Shown: piece by piece, positions 8,675-17,608 of the stretch
How the letters are laid out: each line of letters starts with the position of its first letter
How positions within the stretch are numbered: the first letter of the stretch is position 1
Origin: Sphaerochaeta halotolerans
Lineage (GTDB): Bacteria > Spirochaetota > Spirochaetia > Sphaerochaetales > Sphaerochaetaceae
DNA length: 64,000 bases
Direction of reading: 5' to 3'
Assembly: GCF_003429665.1 (NCBI RefSeq)
Contig: NZ_QUWK01000009.1
Coordinates: 1 to 64,000, forward strand
Notes under the pieces: generated by a model
What the model was told of the DNA's origin: nothing
The model's database searches: none
The model's input: only the letters and a program-made list of their open reading frames with translations
Translations under genes and position numbers: made by a program

Positions 8675-9481
8675 ATGAGAAGAATCGGTGTTCACGAAAC
8701 TCGTTTCAAGGAATACGGGAACGACGATGTCGTAGCCCTGTTTCCCAAAGTGAGGGAGAACGAATACAATCTGCTCGAAATCAAGGCAGAACGCTTGCTC
8801 TCCTTATCTCCCCTTGGGTTTAAACGGATATCCTTGGAAGCCCGAAATTTCCAGCTTGATCTCTCCTATTCCCTTGTCCTTGGCCCTCTCTATGACCTCT
8901 CATCCCAGGAGGAAGAGGTGAGAAAAAGGGGACTCTCAACAGTTGAACAAATCATCAGGAACATCGGGCAAATGGGTGGAGGAAGCCTAAATGGACCTTT
9001 TTACACTTCTTTTCCTCCTGTGCTCCACTTGAAACCTCAGAAGGATCGCTTATTTGAACAGAGTGTAGGCAGTCTAAGAACATTGGCTATCATTGCTGAG
9101 AACGAGGATGTCTTGTTGAACATCCGTCCGGTAAATCGTTACGAACACTTCTTTTTGAACACTGCCTCAGATGCTCTGCAGTTCGTCCGGGCAGTCAATC
9201 ATCCCAGTTGCGGGATTGATCTTGATACCTTCCATATGAATATCGAGGAGTCGGACATGCTTGCAGCATTCGAGCAAGCCGGGTACTACCTACACTGCAT
9301 CCATATCAGGGAGAACAATGGACAGGCAGTGGGCAAGGGACAGTTACCATGGGATCTTATCAAGGAAAGACTTGATCTCATACACTTTGAAGGTTCGCTT
9401 GTCCATGCCCCAGAGAGTGATATTCAGGATATGGAGATACCTCCTTTTGAGGGTAAGAAGATTAGGCAGATACTTAGCTAG
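8675..9481 (+). CDS. TIM-barrel sugar isomerase/epimerase (AP endonuclease family 2 fold)
   Basis: A 268-residue protein of the Xyl-isomerase-like TIM-barrel family. The C-terminal half contains GIDLDTFHMNIEE (metal-site Asp and His, typical of D-tagatose/D-psicose 3-epimerases and relatives) and HIRENNG. Such enzymes interconvert ketoses or sugar acids using a divalent metal. The N-terminal half is divergent, so the exact reaction is not assignable. It follows the permeases by 73 bp and probably belongs to the same catabolic unit. Confidence 0.78.
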   Translation: MRRIGVHETRFKEYGNDDVVALFPKVRENEYNLLEIKAERLLSLSPLGFKRISLEARNFQLDLSYSLVLGPLYDLSSQEEEVRKRGLSTVEQIIRNIGQMGGGSLNGPFYTSFPPVLHLKPQKDRLFEQSVGSLRTLAIIAENEDVLLNIRPVNRYEHFFLNTASDALQFVRAVNHPSCGIDLDTFHMNIEESDMLAAFEQAGYYLHCIHIRENNGQAVGKGQLPWDLIKERLDLIHFEGSLVHAPESDIQDMEIPPFEGKKIRQILS

Positions 9482-9530
9482 GAGCTTTTCTTCCTTCCTT
9501 AAATTATGTAGGCTGTTTGCAGGAGCACCT

Positions 9531-9854
9531 ATGCATAAAAATACATATGATACTACAAGTGTGATTACCATGGCCCCTGGAGTTTCCAGAAGGGTTCTTT
9601 CCCATACTTCAGAACTGATGTTGGTTGAGGTAACCTTCGCTTCTGGTGCGGTGGTTCCTGCCCATAGTCACCCCCATCAGCAAATAAGCTATATCAAGTC
9701 AGGGCGTTTTTCGTTTACAAACAACGGAGAGGAAGTGGTAGCAGATCCTTCCGATTCCCTGGTATTTCCTTCGAACGTGGAGCATGGTGTCACCTGTTTG
9801 GAAAATGGTGTGGTGCTCGATTGCTTCACCCCCGCTCGAGAGGATTTTCTTTAG
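9531..9854 (+). CDS. Small cupin protein, KdgF-like
   Basis: A 107-residue single-domain cupin. Motif 1 is visible as HSHPHQQISYIKSGRF (two histidines, a glutamine where a glutamate is usual, metal binding) and motif 2 as PSNVEHGVTCLE. KdgF, a cupin of this size with HxHxHxQ, opens the unsaturated uronate ring during pectin/alginate oligomer breakdown; other small cupins are possible. The ORF track's long frame begins far upstream inside the epimerase gene. The ATG at 9531 with AGGAG 5 nt away is the sensible start. Its stop overlaps the convergent regulator's stop. Confidence 0.75.
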   Translation: MHKNTYDTTSVITMAPGVSRRVLSHTSELMLVEVTFASGAVVPAHSHPHQQISYIKSGRFSFTNNGEEVVADPSDSLVFPSNVEHGVTCLENGVVLDCFTPAREDFL

Positions 9855-11320
9855 GATCCCTTCAGGCTTGAGGGAGGAACCCCATGATGCTGTCGGAAGA
9901 CCCTTGAGAAGTAGTTCTGATCATGGAACCCCGTCATCTCAGCTACCTCTCGTATGGTATAATTACTATCACAGAGGAGTTTATAGGCCTTCTCCATTCT
10001 GATCCTCGTCAGATATTCTACAAAGGTAGCTCCAAGATAGGTCTTGCAGAGCCGGCTGAAATACTTTGTATTCAACCCGATTAAATTGGCTGCATCCTCC
10101 AGTGAGATAGGGCTCTCCATATGTTCTTCCAGATACTGCTTGATGAAGGCAAACGGGCGTTCATACCGATCCATGCGGTCTTGCTCGATAGCTTTGCAGG
10201 CAGTATCAAGGAGATCCATGAGATATATTTCCATCTCCATCACTGAGCTCTTGGGGACACTGGGAATTCTCAGAAGTGTAACGGCTTTGCCAACTTCATA
10301 TGAGAAGACCGTAAGTACCTCGAATAGCTCATCGATTGCCCTTTCTTCTTGTTCATGAGAACCCAGAATGACATCGAGGAGCTCATGAGCGAGAGTCCGT
10401 GCCCGTTCTAGCTTTGCATCCAAGGTCTCAGAGAGCATCTGATTCCGAATCTGGATAATCTTTCTCTGGTCTTTGGGGGTAACGAGTACATCACTGTATC
10501 GTTGCAATCGAAGATTCTGACGGAATGCCGTGGTGTAGGCAATTGAGGCAGTAGCGATGGAGTGGGGGATCAGTGCAAAATCGTTAAAGGGTACCCCGAT
10601 ACCGATGGTAATTTCCTGCTCTTTTTGTCTTCCTGCAATCTGTTCTATCACTTTTGCACTCTGATTGGTAAACAGCAAGACGGTGATTCGGTCAACAGAA
10701 GGGAAGTAACTGAGCCATAAATGCCCCCAAGTCCTTCCTTGCATGAAAAATTCCTGTATCTCTTCTTCCGGCAAACCTCCTATAATCAATGCTACTCCCT
10801 CTTTCTCCTTGATACCCTGCATCATGAAATAACTCTGCATAGCATCCTCGGACACACGGCCATATTTCAGCGCAGCAAAGAACTCCCTGGAGAAAATGTT
10901 CAGTACCTCCCGAATCTCCTCTTCTTGTTGCAACTTGTTCTCTTTCTGCTTCTCGAGATTGGCAATCAGGCGGTCGAGAAGGTCATAGACCTCTTTTCGC
11001 TGTACTGGTTTTACAAGGTATTCACTTGCCTTCAGTCTGATTGCCTGGTGGGCGTATTCAAAGGTGCTCCATGCAGTGAGAAATACAATATAGCACTCGC
11101 TGTGTTCCTTCCTGATGAGTTTTGCTGCTTCCAATCCATCCATACCGGGCATACGGATATCGAGAAAGGCAATATGGGGATGGTACTGCTTGGCTAGGAG
11201 TACCGCTTCATTGCCATTTCCGGCTTTTACAACCCTGATAGGGAGCTTTGCTCTTGTAACGAGCAGTTCGATTGCATCACATTCAAGAGGTTCATCATCT
11301 GCGATCAGCAGCGTGTACAT
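9851..11320 (-). CDS. YesN-type response regulator with AraC DNA-binding domain
   Basis: A 489-residue regulator. The receiver domain spans about 1-125, with acidic pocket DDE (8-10), phosphoacceptor D54 in LDIRMPGMDG, and lysine in YLVKPVQ. The middle region is variable. The C-terminal about 100 residues form two AraC helix-turn-helices (DAANLIGLNTKYFSRLCK and VAEMTGFHDQNYFSRVF). It pairs with the histidine kinase encoded just upstream, whose gene overlaps it by 26 bp. Such YesM/YesN pairs usually control nearby sugar or sugar-acid transporters, here the adjacent ABC or TRAP operon. It converges with the cupin gene, stops overlapping by 4 bp. Confidence 0.93.
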   Translation of the reverse strand: MYTLLIADDEPLECDAIELLVTRAKLPIRVVKAGNGNEAVLLAKQYHPHIAFLDIRMPGMDGLEAAKLIRKEHSECYIVFLTAWSTFEYAHQAIRLKASEYLVKPVQRKEVYDLLDRLIANLEKQKENKLQQEEEIREVLNIFSREFFAALKYGRVSEDAMQSYFMMQGIKEKEGVALIIGGLPEEEIQEFFMQGRTWGHLWLSYFPSVDRITVLLFTNQSAKVIEQIAGRQKEQEITIGIGVPFNDFALIPHSIATASIAYTTAFRQNLRLQRYSDVLVTPKDQRKIIQIRNQMLSETLDAKLERARTLAHELLDVILGSHEQEERAIDELFEVLTVFSYEVGKAVTLLRIPSVPKSSVMEMEIYLMDLLDTACKAIEQDRMDRYERPFAFIKQYLEEHMESPISLEDAANLIGLNTKYFSRLCKTYLGATFVEYLTRIRMEKAYKLLCDSNYTIREVAEMTGFHDQNYFSRVFRQHHGVPPSSLKGS

Positions 11321-12824
11321 GTCGTGTCCCTCCTAATTGATTTGGAATGGAAATGCTGACCACTGTTCCCCCTTCTTCACTGATACGATGTATAGCTACA
11401 TTAGCCTTCCCCTTGCAGTAGTGGTCGAGTCGGTCGATGATGTTCTTGATTCCGATATGTTGCTTTGGCTTTCCTTTCTGCTGTATAAGCTTTTGCTCAT
11501 CGATACCGACTCCCGTATCGGTAATAGTGATCAAGACATGCTTCTTCTGTGCTTGTACCCCAATGGTGATACTTCCACCCTCTACCTTTGGTTCAAGACC
11601 GTGGATCATGGAGTTCTCAACAAATGGTTGGATGACCAATGGGGGAAGCCTCATCTCCATAAGGTCAGGAGGACAGGTAATGGTGTAATGCAAACGGTCC
11701 TTGAACCGGAACTGTTGTATGGTGAGATATTCACGAACAAATTGGAGTTCTTCCCCAAGTGATACATCCTCGTGTTCCTCCAAGGTGTAGCGAAAAATGG
11801 AGGCAAGGCTATCGAGCAGATCGACGGTGGAATCAGCATTTTCGAACAAGGCGGTACGGCTGATAATGTTCAGTGTATTGAAGAGGAAGTGGGGATTGAT
11901 CTGCGCCTGGAGTGCCATGTAACGCGCTTTTTCCAACTCCCTGGTGGTGCGTAGCTGTTCCAATTCCTGCTTATGGACCGTTTTCTCTAGTTTTTGATTC
12001 TCCTCAATCATGTGGAGCCGCTCCTTCAGACTCTCCCGCATCTGATTCATGCTCTGCTCGAGATAGCGAATCTCTTCTGGCCCTTCCAGGGGAATCGGGG
12101 GTCCATCAAACTGCCCATGGAAAATTTCTTTCGCAGTATCAACCATAGAATTCACTGGGGTGACCAGGCGCATGGTCATTCTGTACATGGCAATTGTGTA
12201 GGCTATCGCAATGAAAAGAAAGACGAGTATTGCAATGGTCCGATAATTGAGAATCTGTTGTCTTGTCTCCTGCATCCAGACAACCTCATTTTCCACAATT
12301 GCGCTCAGGTACTGGTTGAAGGTATAGTCTTGCAGATACGTATAGACCCTGTCGGTGGAGTAGAATAGGTTGAAGTACTCAAGTCCCTGACTCTCCTTGT
12401 CCATCGCTTGCAGCTTTTCAAGGTTAGCATTGATGTAGTTGATACCATTGCTGATGCCTTGATAGAGGAAATACCGTTGGGGATCTTCCTCATAGGATAC
12501 AGCAATTCTCTGTAAACTGATGTTGATCTCTCTGTCCAAGAGGGAGAAATCAGCCAAGAGAGAGGCATGCTTCTGTGAATCGTCTTCATTGGCAATGAGC
12601 GTGAACAACGTCCTGCTTTGTGCAAGTTGTCCGCTCAATGTGTTGATGGCCTCATAGCGGCTGTTGCGGTTTTGCATCTGGGAGAGAAGGCCGAAAACAA
12701 GACTGAACACAATAATTACCAATGCAAGGATAATGCTTAGCATTGCCATGTTGTAGGAGAGCAGCCATCCTCTCAGTGTTCCTGCTTGTTTTTGGTGGTC
12801 CTGGTCTACGTCGTCAACTGTCAT
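11295..12824 (-). CDS. YesM/LytS-type membrane sensor histidine kinase
   Basis: Two transmembrane segments (about residues 25-50 and 200-220 from the ATG at 12824) flank an extracytoplasmic sensor of about 150 residues. A HAMP linker and coiled coil follow. The histidine box is QINPHFLFNTLN, the ATPase part has PLVIQPFVENSMIHG (N box) and DTGVGID (G box). It should phosphorylate the YesN-like regulator encoded with a 26-bp overlap. The ORF track begins at 12842, but a -10-like TATACT lies within those first codons. The ATG at 12824, 8 nt after it, suggests a leaderless transcript; this choice is uncertain. Confidence 0.88.
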   Translation of the reverse strand: MTVDDVDQDHQKQAGTLRGWLLSYNMAMLSIILALVIIVFSLVFGLLSQMQNRNSRYEAINTLSGQLAQSRTLFTLIANEDDSQKHASLLADFSLLDREINISLQRIAVSYEEDPQRYFLYQGISNGINYINANLEKLQAMDKESQGLEYFNLFYSTDRVYTYLQDYTFNQYLSAIVENEVVWMQETRQQILNYRTIAILVFLFIAIAYTIAMYRMTMRLVTPVNSMVDTAKEIFHGQFDGPPIPLEGPEEIRYLEQSMNQMRESLKERLHMIEENQKLEKTVHKQELEQLRTTRELEKARYMALQAQINPHFLFNTLNIISRTALFENADSTVDLLDSLASIFRYTLEEHEDVSLGEELQFVREYLTIQQFRFKDRLHYTITCPPDLMEMRLPPLVIQPFVENSMIHGLEPKVEGGSITIGVQAQKKHVLITITDTGVGIDEQKLIQQKGKPKQHIGIKNIIDRLDHYCKGKANVAIHRISEEGGTVVSISIPNQLGGTRHVHAADRR

Positions 12825-13041
12825 GATGAAACAGTATAGCATGTTGAGGGTGATAATGGAGAAGATATTCCTCAGTGCATTTGTATTCTACGATACCGGA
12901 TATACCAGCTAAAGCATTGCGGGTGGTAGGACAAAAGGAAGATTTTTCATGAATTTTCCCCAATTTTCCGGCTTTCTTTGCAATGAATCGTACGAGATAC
13001 TGTGGATGAATCAAAACACTTGTTCCTGAAGGAGGAACCCT

Positions 13042-14037
13042 ATGAAAAAAATGCTCGTGTCCGTATTATTGGTCACCCTGCTCATTGCACCGGTGTTCGC
13101 ATAAGGTACTTCTGAGAGCTCATCCCAGAAGCAGATTGTGCTTCGTCTTGCTGACAACCAGCCTATCGGTTATCCAACTGTCCTTGGTGACGAGGAATTC
13201 GCACGTTTGGTAGGAGAGTACACCGACGGTCGTATCAAGATTGAAGTGTACCCTCAGGGCCAGCTTGCTGATGAGAAGAGCGCCATCGAACAGGTTCAGT
13301 TTGGTGGAATTGACTTCACTCGTGTCTCCATTTCTCCCCTTGCATCCTTCCAGCCATTGTTGAATGCGTTGCAGATGCCGTATCTCTACCGCGATGCGAA
13401 CCACATGTGGAACGTACTCAATGGTGAAATTGGCCAGTTCTTCCTTGACTCCATGGAAGAGAAAGGCTTTGTTGGACTGGTATACTACGATAGTGGTGCA
13501 CGCTCCTTCTACAACACCAAGAAGCCTATCTACACTGTCAAAGATCTGGCAGGTATGAAGATTCGTGTTCAGGAGTCAACTCTGATGATGGGCTTGGTAC
13601 AGGCTCTCGGTGCAGTTCCAACCCCGATGGCTTACGGAGATGTCTACAGTGCACTGCAGACCGGTGTTATCGACGGTGCTGAGAACAACTGGCCTTCCTA
13701 TGACTCCTCCAGCCACTACGAAGTCGCCAAATATTACTCAATTGATGAGCACACCCGTGTTCCTGAAATGATCATTGCTTCCAAGATCACCATGGACAAG
13801 CTTTCTGCCGAGGATCAGGCTATTATCAAGAAAGCAGCCAAGGAATCCCAGGCAGTGCAGATTGCAGCATGGGCAGACTATGAGAAGAAGAGCGAAGCGA
13901 AGGTTCGCGCAGCTGGTTCACAGATCAATAAGATCAATGACCAGGCAGAGTTTGCAGCAGCAATGGCTCCTCTCTACGAGAGTCAGCTGAATGCAGAACA
14001 GAAAGCTTGGGTTGAAAAGATCAAAGCTGTCAAATAA
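13042..14037 (+). pseudogene. TRAP transporter substrate-binding protein DctP, interrupted by in-frame stop
   Basis: A strong ribosome site (GGAGG) and ATG at 13042 start a perfect 20-residue signal peptide, MKKMLVSVLLVTLLIAPVFA. The next codon is TAA (13102-13104). The frame then continues without interruption for 311 codons as a full DctP-type protein (AGMKIRVQES; GALGAVPTPM; TGVIDGAENN). Other binding proteins in the window have FAQG at this point, so CAA to TAA is the simplest explanation. Either the gene is recently inactivated, the stop is read through, or the base is a sequencing error. The rest of the TRAP operon is intact. The GTG at 13138 used by the ORF track would lack a signal peptide. 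Confidence 0.8.
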
Positions 14038-14053
14038 CGAATACGTGATTTAC

Positions 14054-14088
14054 AAAAGGTGTGGAGCCAAGCTGGCTCCACACCTTTT
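14054..14088 (+). promoter_or_regulatory. 16-bp perfect hairpin between dctP and dctQ
   Basis: AAAAGGTGTGGAGCCA, loop AGC, then the exact complement ending CTTTT. It lies 16 nt after the dctP stop and 30 nt before the dctQ ATG. It looks like an attenuating terminator or 3' stabiliser that keeps binding protein in excess over the permeases. Confidence 0.75.
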
Positions 14089-14118
14089 GCTGTAATTCTG
14101 TCGAATTGGAGGTATCCC

Positions 14119-14613
14119 ATGGAGCAGTTCAAGAAAGTACTTGACTCCCTGTTCGCCTGGATTCTCAAAGTGGCCATGGTGATGTTGACGGCGATGGTGG
14201 TAATCGTCTTCCTCAACGTTGTCCTACGGTATGGATTCCATTCTGGTGTCCATTGGGCTGAAGAGATATCCCTTGTTATCGTTATCTGGTTTACATTCAT
14301 CTCCATGGCCCTCGGTGTCAAGGAGAACCTGCACATCAACATCACTGTGCTTCCCCGGAAGTTACCAGAGAAATTTTTTATTATCCTCGATGTCATCAAG
14401 GATGCGCTTGAGATACTCATCGGTGCCATATTGATACTATTTGGTTGGAAACTGACACTAAACGGTGCCAGGTCCTTCCTGCCGGCAACCCATATTCCCA
14501 ACTCAATCAACTATGTAGTACTTCCTATCGTGGGAATCTTCATTATTCTCTACGCTGTACTCTATTTGCTTGAAGACTTGAAACGCTATAAGAAAGGAGG
14601 AGTACAGTCATGA
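14119..14613 (+). CDS. TRAP transporter small permease (DctQ)
   Basis: A 164-residue protein with four hydrophobic segments (starting WILKVAMVMLTAMVVIVFLNVVLRY), typical of DctQ, the four-helix subunit partnering DctM in Na+-driven TRAP uptake of organic acids such as uronates or dicarboxylates. The ORF track begins at 14059 inside the hairpin. The ATG at 14119 has GGAGG 8 nt upstream. Its stop overlaps the dctM start (ATGA). Confidence 0.9.
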   Translation: MEQFKKVLDSLFAWILKVAMVMLTAMVVIVFLNVVLRYGFHSGVHWAEEISLVIVIWFTFISMALGVKENLHINITVLPRKLPEKFFIILDVIKDALEILIGAILILFGWKLTLNGARSFLPATHIPNSINYVVLPIVGIFIILYAVLYLLEDLKRYKKGGVQS

Positions 14614-15908
14614 TGAATGCTTCAATGGGCTCCTTTATCCTGATTGGCTCCTTTGTTGTGATGCTGATCTTCAAGTTCCCGATTACGTTCTCCCTCTTTC
14701 TCTCCTCCGTTTTTGCCGCGATGTACCTCAATATTCCGATGATGTCCATTGTGCAGCGGTTGGTTAGCGGAGTGAACTCATTCAGCCTTTTGGCCATCCC
14801 GTTCTTCATCCTCAGTGGTGAGATTATGAGCCAGGGTGGCATCTCCCGTCGCTTGGTAGCCTTTGCAAATGCCCTCATCGGTAGGGTGCGTGGCGGGCTT
14901 GCACAAGTGAATATCCTTGCATCGATGTTCTTCGGTGGTATCAGTGGAAGCGCTGTTGCCGATGTCTCCTCCATTGGAGCCATGCTTATCCCGATGATGG
15001 TCGATGACGGATATGACCCAGACTTCGCTGTAGCAGTCACTGTTACCAGTGCATGTGAAGGGATCTTGATTCCTCCCAGCCATAATATGATTATATTTGC
15101 CATGGCTGCCGGTGGTGGTGTCTCAGTAGGAAAGCTCTTCCTAGGAGGGCTCCTCCCAGGTGTAGGCCTTGGCCTTATGCTCATGATCCCCACAGCAATT
15201 ATTGCCTATATGCGTGGTTACCCCAAAGAGAAGGGATTTGGTTGGAAAAAGACCCTCAAGCTGGCACGTGATGCATTCTTTGGGCTTTTTACGATTCTTA
15301 TCATCATGGGTGGTGTTATCAGTGGGGTATTTACTGCCACTGAGTCCGCAGCTGTTGCAGTGGTTTACTCGTTCATCATCACCTTCTTCGTCTATCGTGA
15401 GATTCCCCTCAAGCAGATGGGCTCCATCCTCCGCAACTCCCTGAAGACCTTGGCAATGGTTATGAGCTTGATTGCCGCAGCATCCTCATTTGGGTACCTG
15501 ATGGCATTTCTACGTATTCCCCAGGCTGTCACCAATGGCTTGTTGGCAATAAGCGGAAATCGTGTGGTCTTGCTTCTCTTGATCAACCTGATGTTGCTGG
15601 TGCTTGGAACCATCATGGATATGGCTCCGTTGATCATCATAACCACGCCTATTCTCTATCCAGTAGTGGTTACCCACCTGGGGATGGATCCCATCCAGTT
15701 TGGTATTATGATGATCCTCAACCTGGCAATTGGACTCACCACGCCCCCGGTTGGGAGTGCGCTCTTTGTTGGTTGTTCAATCGGGAAGATCCCCATCGAG
15801 AAGGCGACCAAGGCAATCATGCCGTTCTATATCATGATGGTTGCTGATCTGATGCTGGTGACCTTCTTCTCTCCGACAACGATGTTCCTGCCTTCTTTGA
15901 TGAACTAG
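14610..15908 (+). CDS. TRAP transporter large permease (DctM)
   Basis: A 432-residue membrane protein with about 12 hydrophobic segments, of normal DctM length. Family landmarks include LLAIPFFILSGEIM near residue 65, GGISGSAVADVSSIGAMLIPMM near 110-130, and ITTPILYPV near 345. It is the ion-coupled translocator subunit. The ATG overlaps the dctQ stop by 4 bp, and a second ATG one codon later is also possible. An inverted repeat about 25 nt downstream may end the operon. Confidence 0.93.
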   Translation: MMNASMGSFILIGSFVVMLIFKFPITFSLFLSSVFAAMYLNIPMMSIVQRLVSGVNSFSLLAIPFFILSGEIMSQGGISRRLVAFANALIGRVRGGLAQVNILASMFFGGISGSAVADVSSIGAMLIPMMVDDGYDPDFAVAVTVTSACEGILIPPSHNMIIFAMAAGGGVSVGKLFLGGLLPGVGLGLMLMIPTAIIAYMRGYPKEKGFGWKKTLKLARDAFFGLFTILIIMGGVISGVFTATESAAVAVVYSFIITFFVYREIPLKQMGSILRNSLKTLAMVMSLIAAASSFGYLMAFLRIPQAVTNGLLAISGNRVVLLLLINLMLLVLGTIMDMAPLIIITTPILYPVVVTHLGMDPIQFGIMMILNLAIGLTTPPVGSALFVGCSIGKIPIEKATKAIMPFYIMMVADLMLVTFFSPTTMFLPSLMN

Positions 15909-15933
15909 AGCACCAATTTGTTCCAAATACAAG

Positions 15934-15966
15934 CCCTGTTGGCCTTTGTGGTCAGCAGGGTTTCTC
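15934..15966 (+). terminator. Probable terminator after the TRAP operon
   Basis: CCCTGTTGGCC, 5-nt loop, GGTCAGCAGGG forms an 11-bp stem with two G-U pairs, followed by TTTCTC. It lies 25 nt after the dctM stop. Confidence 0.55.
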
Positions 15967-16024
15967 ATAGTTGCCGAGTGCAGAGACTCTTTGTATGTTA
16001 TAAGTATAACCAAGGAGGTTTTTC

Positions 16025-17194
16025 ATGCACATGACCTATTTTCTCCCAACCAAACTTGTATTCGGACAAGATACACTGTCAACACTTCACGAGCAGTCAC
16101 TTCCCGGCAAGAAGGCGTTGATCGTTATTTCCAGTGGGACATCAACCCGGAAGTACGGCTATCTTGGTCGAGTGGAAGAACAATTGAAGCAAGCTGGTGT
16201 TGCCTATGAAGTCTTTGACAAGATTCTTCCAAATCCCGTTAAACGGCATGTTGCCGAAGGGGCTGCACTTGCCAAGGAGAAAGGTTGCGACTTTGTCATT
16301 GGTCTTGGTGGGGGGTCGGTTATCGACTCTGCAAAGGCAATTGCCATCATGGCAACCAATGAGGGGGATTATTGGGATTATGTCAGTGGAGGCTCTGGAA
16401 AAGGTAAGCCCATGAGTAAGAAGCCGCTTCCGGTTGTAGCCATTACCACTACAGCCGGAACCGGCACAGAGGCAGACCCTTGGTTGGTTATTACCAAGGA
16501 AGAGACCAATGAGAAGATTGGTATGGGTACTGAGGATACGTTCCCAACACTTAGTATCGTAGACCCGACTTTGATGGTCAGTGTTCCTCCCCAGCTTACT
16601 GCATTCCAAGGATTCGATGCACTGTTCCACAGCACAGAAGGGTATCTCAACAAGACAGCAAATACGTTCAGTGATCTCTATAGCTTGGAAGCAATCAGGC
16701 TTATTGGCAAGAGCTTGAGAACTGCAGTTGCGGATGGTAAGAACCTTGCTGCTCGTGAAGATGTGGCTTTAGCCAACACGCTTGCAGGTTTGGTCGAATG
16801 GACCAGTGGATGTATCAGCGAACACTCGCTGGAGCATGCCATGAGTGCCTTCCATCCTGAGCTTCCTCACGGTGCAGGGCTGATCATGATCAGCAAGGCA
16901 TACTATACCCATATTGCCGAGAATCATATTGCAGATGAACGAATGGCAGCAATGGCGAAGGCACTGGGTAAGGAAGATGCAACAGAGGCAATGGATTTTG
17001 TAAGAGCATTGGAAGATCTCCAGAGGGATTGTGGGGTTGCAGACCTCAAGATGAGTGACTATGGAATGACTGAAGAGGAGATTCCCTTGATGGTGAAGAA
17101 CGCCAGAGAGAATATGGGAGGTCTGTTCGAGGTTGATCCTATGACCCTCAGTGATAAGGATTGTCTGGAGATTTACCAGCAGTCGTTTAGATAG
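16025..17194 (+). CDS. Iron-containing alcohol dehydrogenase
   Basis: A 389-residue group III (Fe-ADH) oxidoreductase. The NAD(P) domain has GLGGGSVIDSAKA (about 97-109). The metal ligands are visible as D and H in FQGFDALFHSTEGY (about 197-210) and H residues in SEHSLEHAMSAFHPELPHG (about 262-280). It reduces aldehydes or oxidises primary alcohols or diols; lactaldehyde, butanol and hydroxy-acid members look alike, so the substrate is open. AAGGAGG precedes the ATG. It sits 116 bp after the TRAP operon and may be a separate unit, ending in a clear terminator. Confidence 0.92.
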   Translation: MHMTYFLPTKLVFGQDTLSTLHEQSLPGKKALIVISSGTSTRKYGYLGRVEEQLKQAGVAYEVFDKILPNPVKRHVAEGAALAKEKGCDFVIGLGGGSVIDSAKAIAIMATNEGDYWDYVSGGSGKGKPMSKKPLPVVAITTTAGTGTEADPWLVITKEETNEKIGMGTEDTFPTLSIVDPTLMVSVPPQLTAFQGFDALFHSTEGYLNKTANTFSDLYSLEAIRLIGKSLRTAVADGKNLAAREDVALANTLAGLVEWTSGCISEHSLEHAMSAFHPELPHGAGLIMISKAYYTHIAENHIADERMAAMAKALGKEDATEAMDFVRALEDLQRDCGVADLKMSDYGMTEEEIPLMVKNARENMGGLFEVDPMTLSDKDCLEIYQQSFR

Positions 17195-17213
17195 TTTACA
17201 ATGTGGTATCATC

Positions 17214-17251
17214 CATCCGTTTCTTGTGTTGCAAGGGGCGGGTGTTTTTTT
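17214..17251 (+). terminator. Rho-independent terminator after Fe-ADH
   Basis: CATCCGTTTCTTG pairs with CAAGGGGCGGGTG (several G-U pairs), followed by seven T residues. It lies about 20 nt after the dehydrogenase stop. Confidence 0.65.
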
Positions 17252-17317
17252 GTGTGGTACTCTGTTTGAGAACCATAGGGAAGAAGCATACTGTCAGCTA
17301 GTGGAGGATTAACCCTG

Positions 17318-17608
17318 TTGTCAAAAGCAATCGTTACAGCTTGGGGGAACCGACAACCTGCTATACTACTCACTACCGTGCATGAGAGCGGTATGTCCTG
17401 TAGCATCTATCCCACTTGTGCAGATCTTTATCAAGATACTGAGATTGTTAAGGCCAACAACTCCTTCAATACGACGAAACAGAACCACTGAGGGGGGGGA
17501 GCCTACTATGTGTTGAGGAAAGCATCCAATCCCGTCAAACACCCTGGGCACGGAGCACTCGTACTCCATGCCTAAGAGGGATACAGATGTCAGGAACAGT
17601 TCTTCTAA
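17318..17608 (+). pseudogene. Remnant of a pyridoxamine 5'-phosphate oxidase-like flavoprotein
   Basis: One frame reads SKAIVTAWGNRQPAILLTT...SIYPTCADLYQDTEIVKANN, then a TGA (17489-17491). The same frame then reads AYYVLRKASNPVKHPGHGALVLHA, another stop, and EGYRCQEQFF. This order matches small FMN-binding split-barrel proteins of the PNPOx family, but about 30 residues of the middle are missing and two stops interrupt it. A TTG start follows GGAGG. The gene is too short and broken to be functional. It ends over the convergent nitronate monooxygenase stop. Family assignment is from pattern recognition only. Confidence 0.6.

Noticed and set aside
13138-14037. DctP as an intact gene from GTG 13138
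   Set aside because: This would remove the signal peptide and start inside the first beta strand of the mature protein, without a ribosome site. The interrupted reading from 13042 is better supported.
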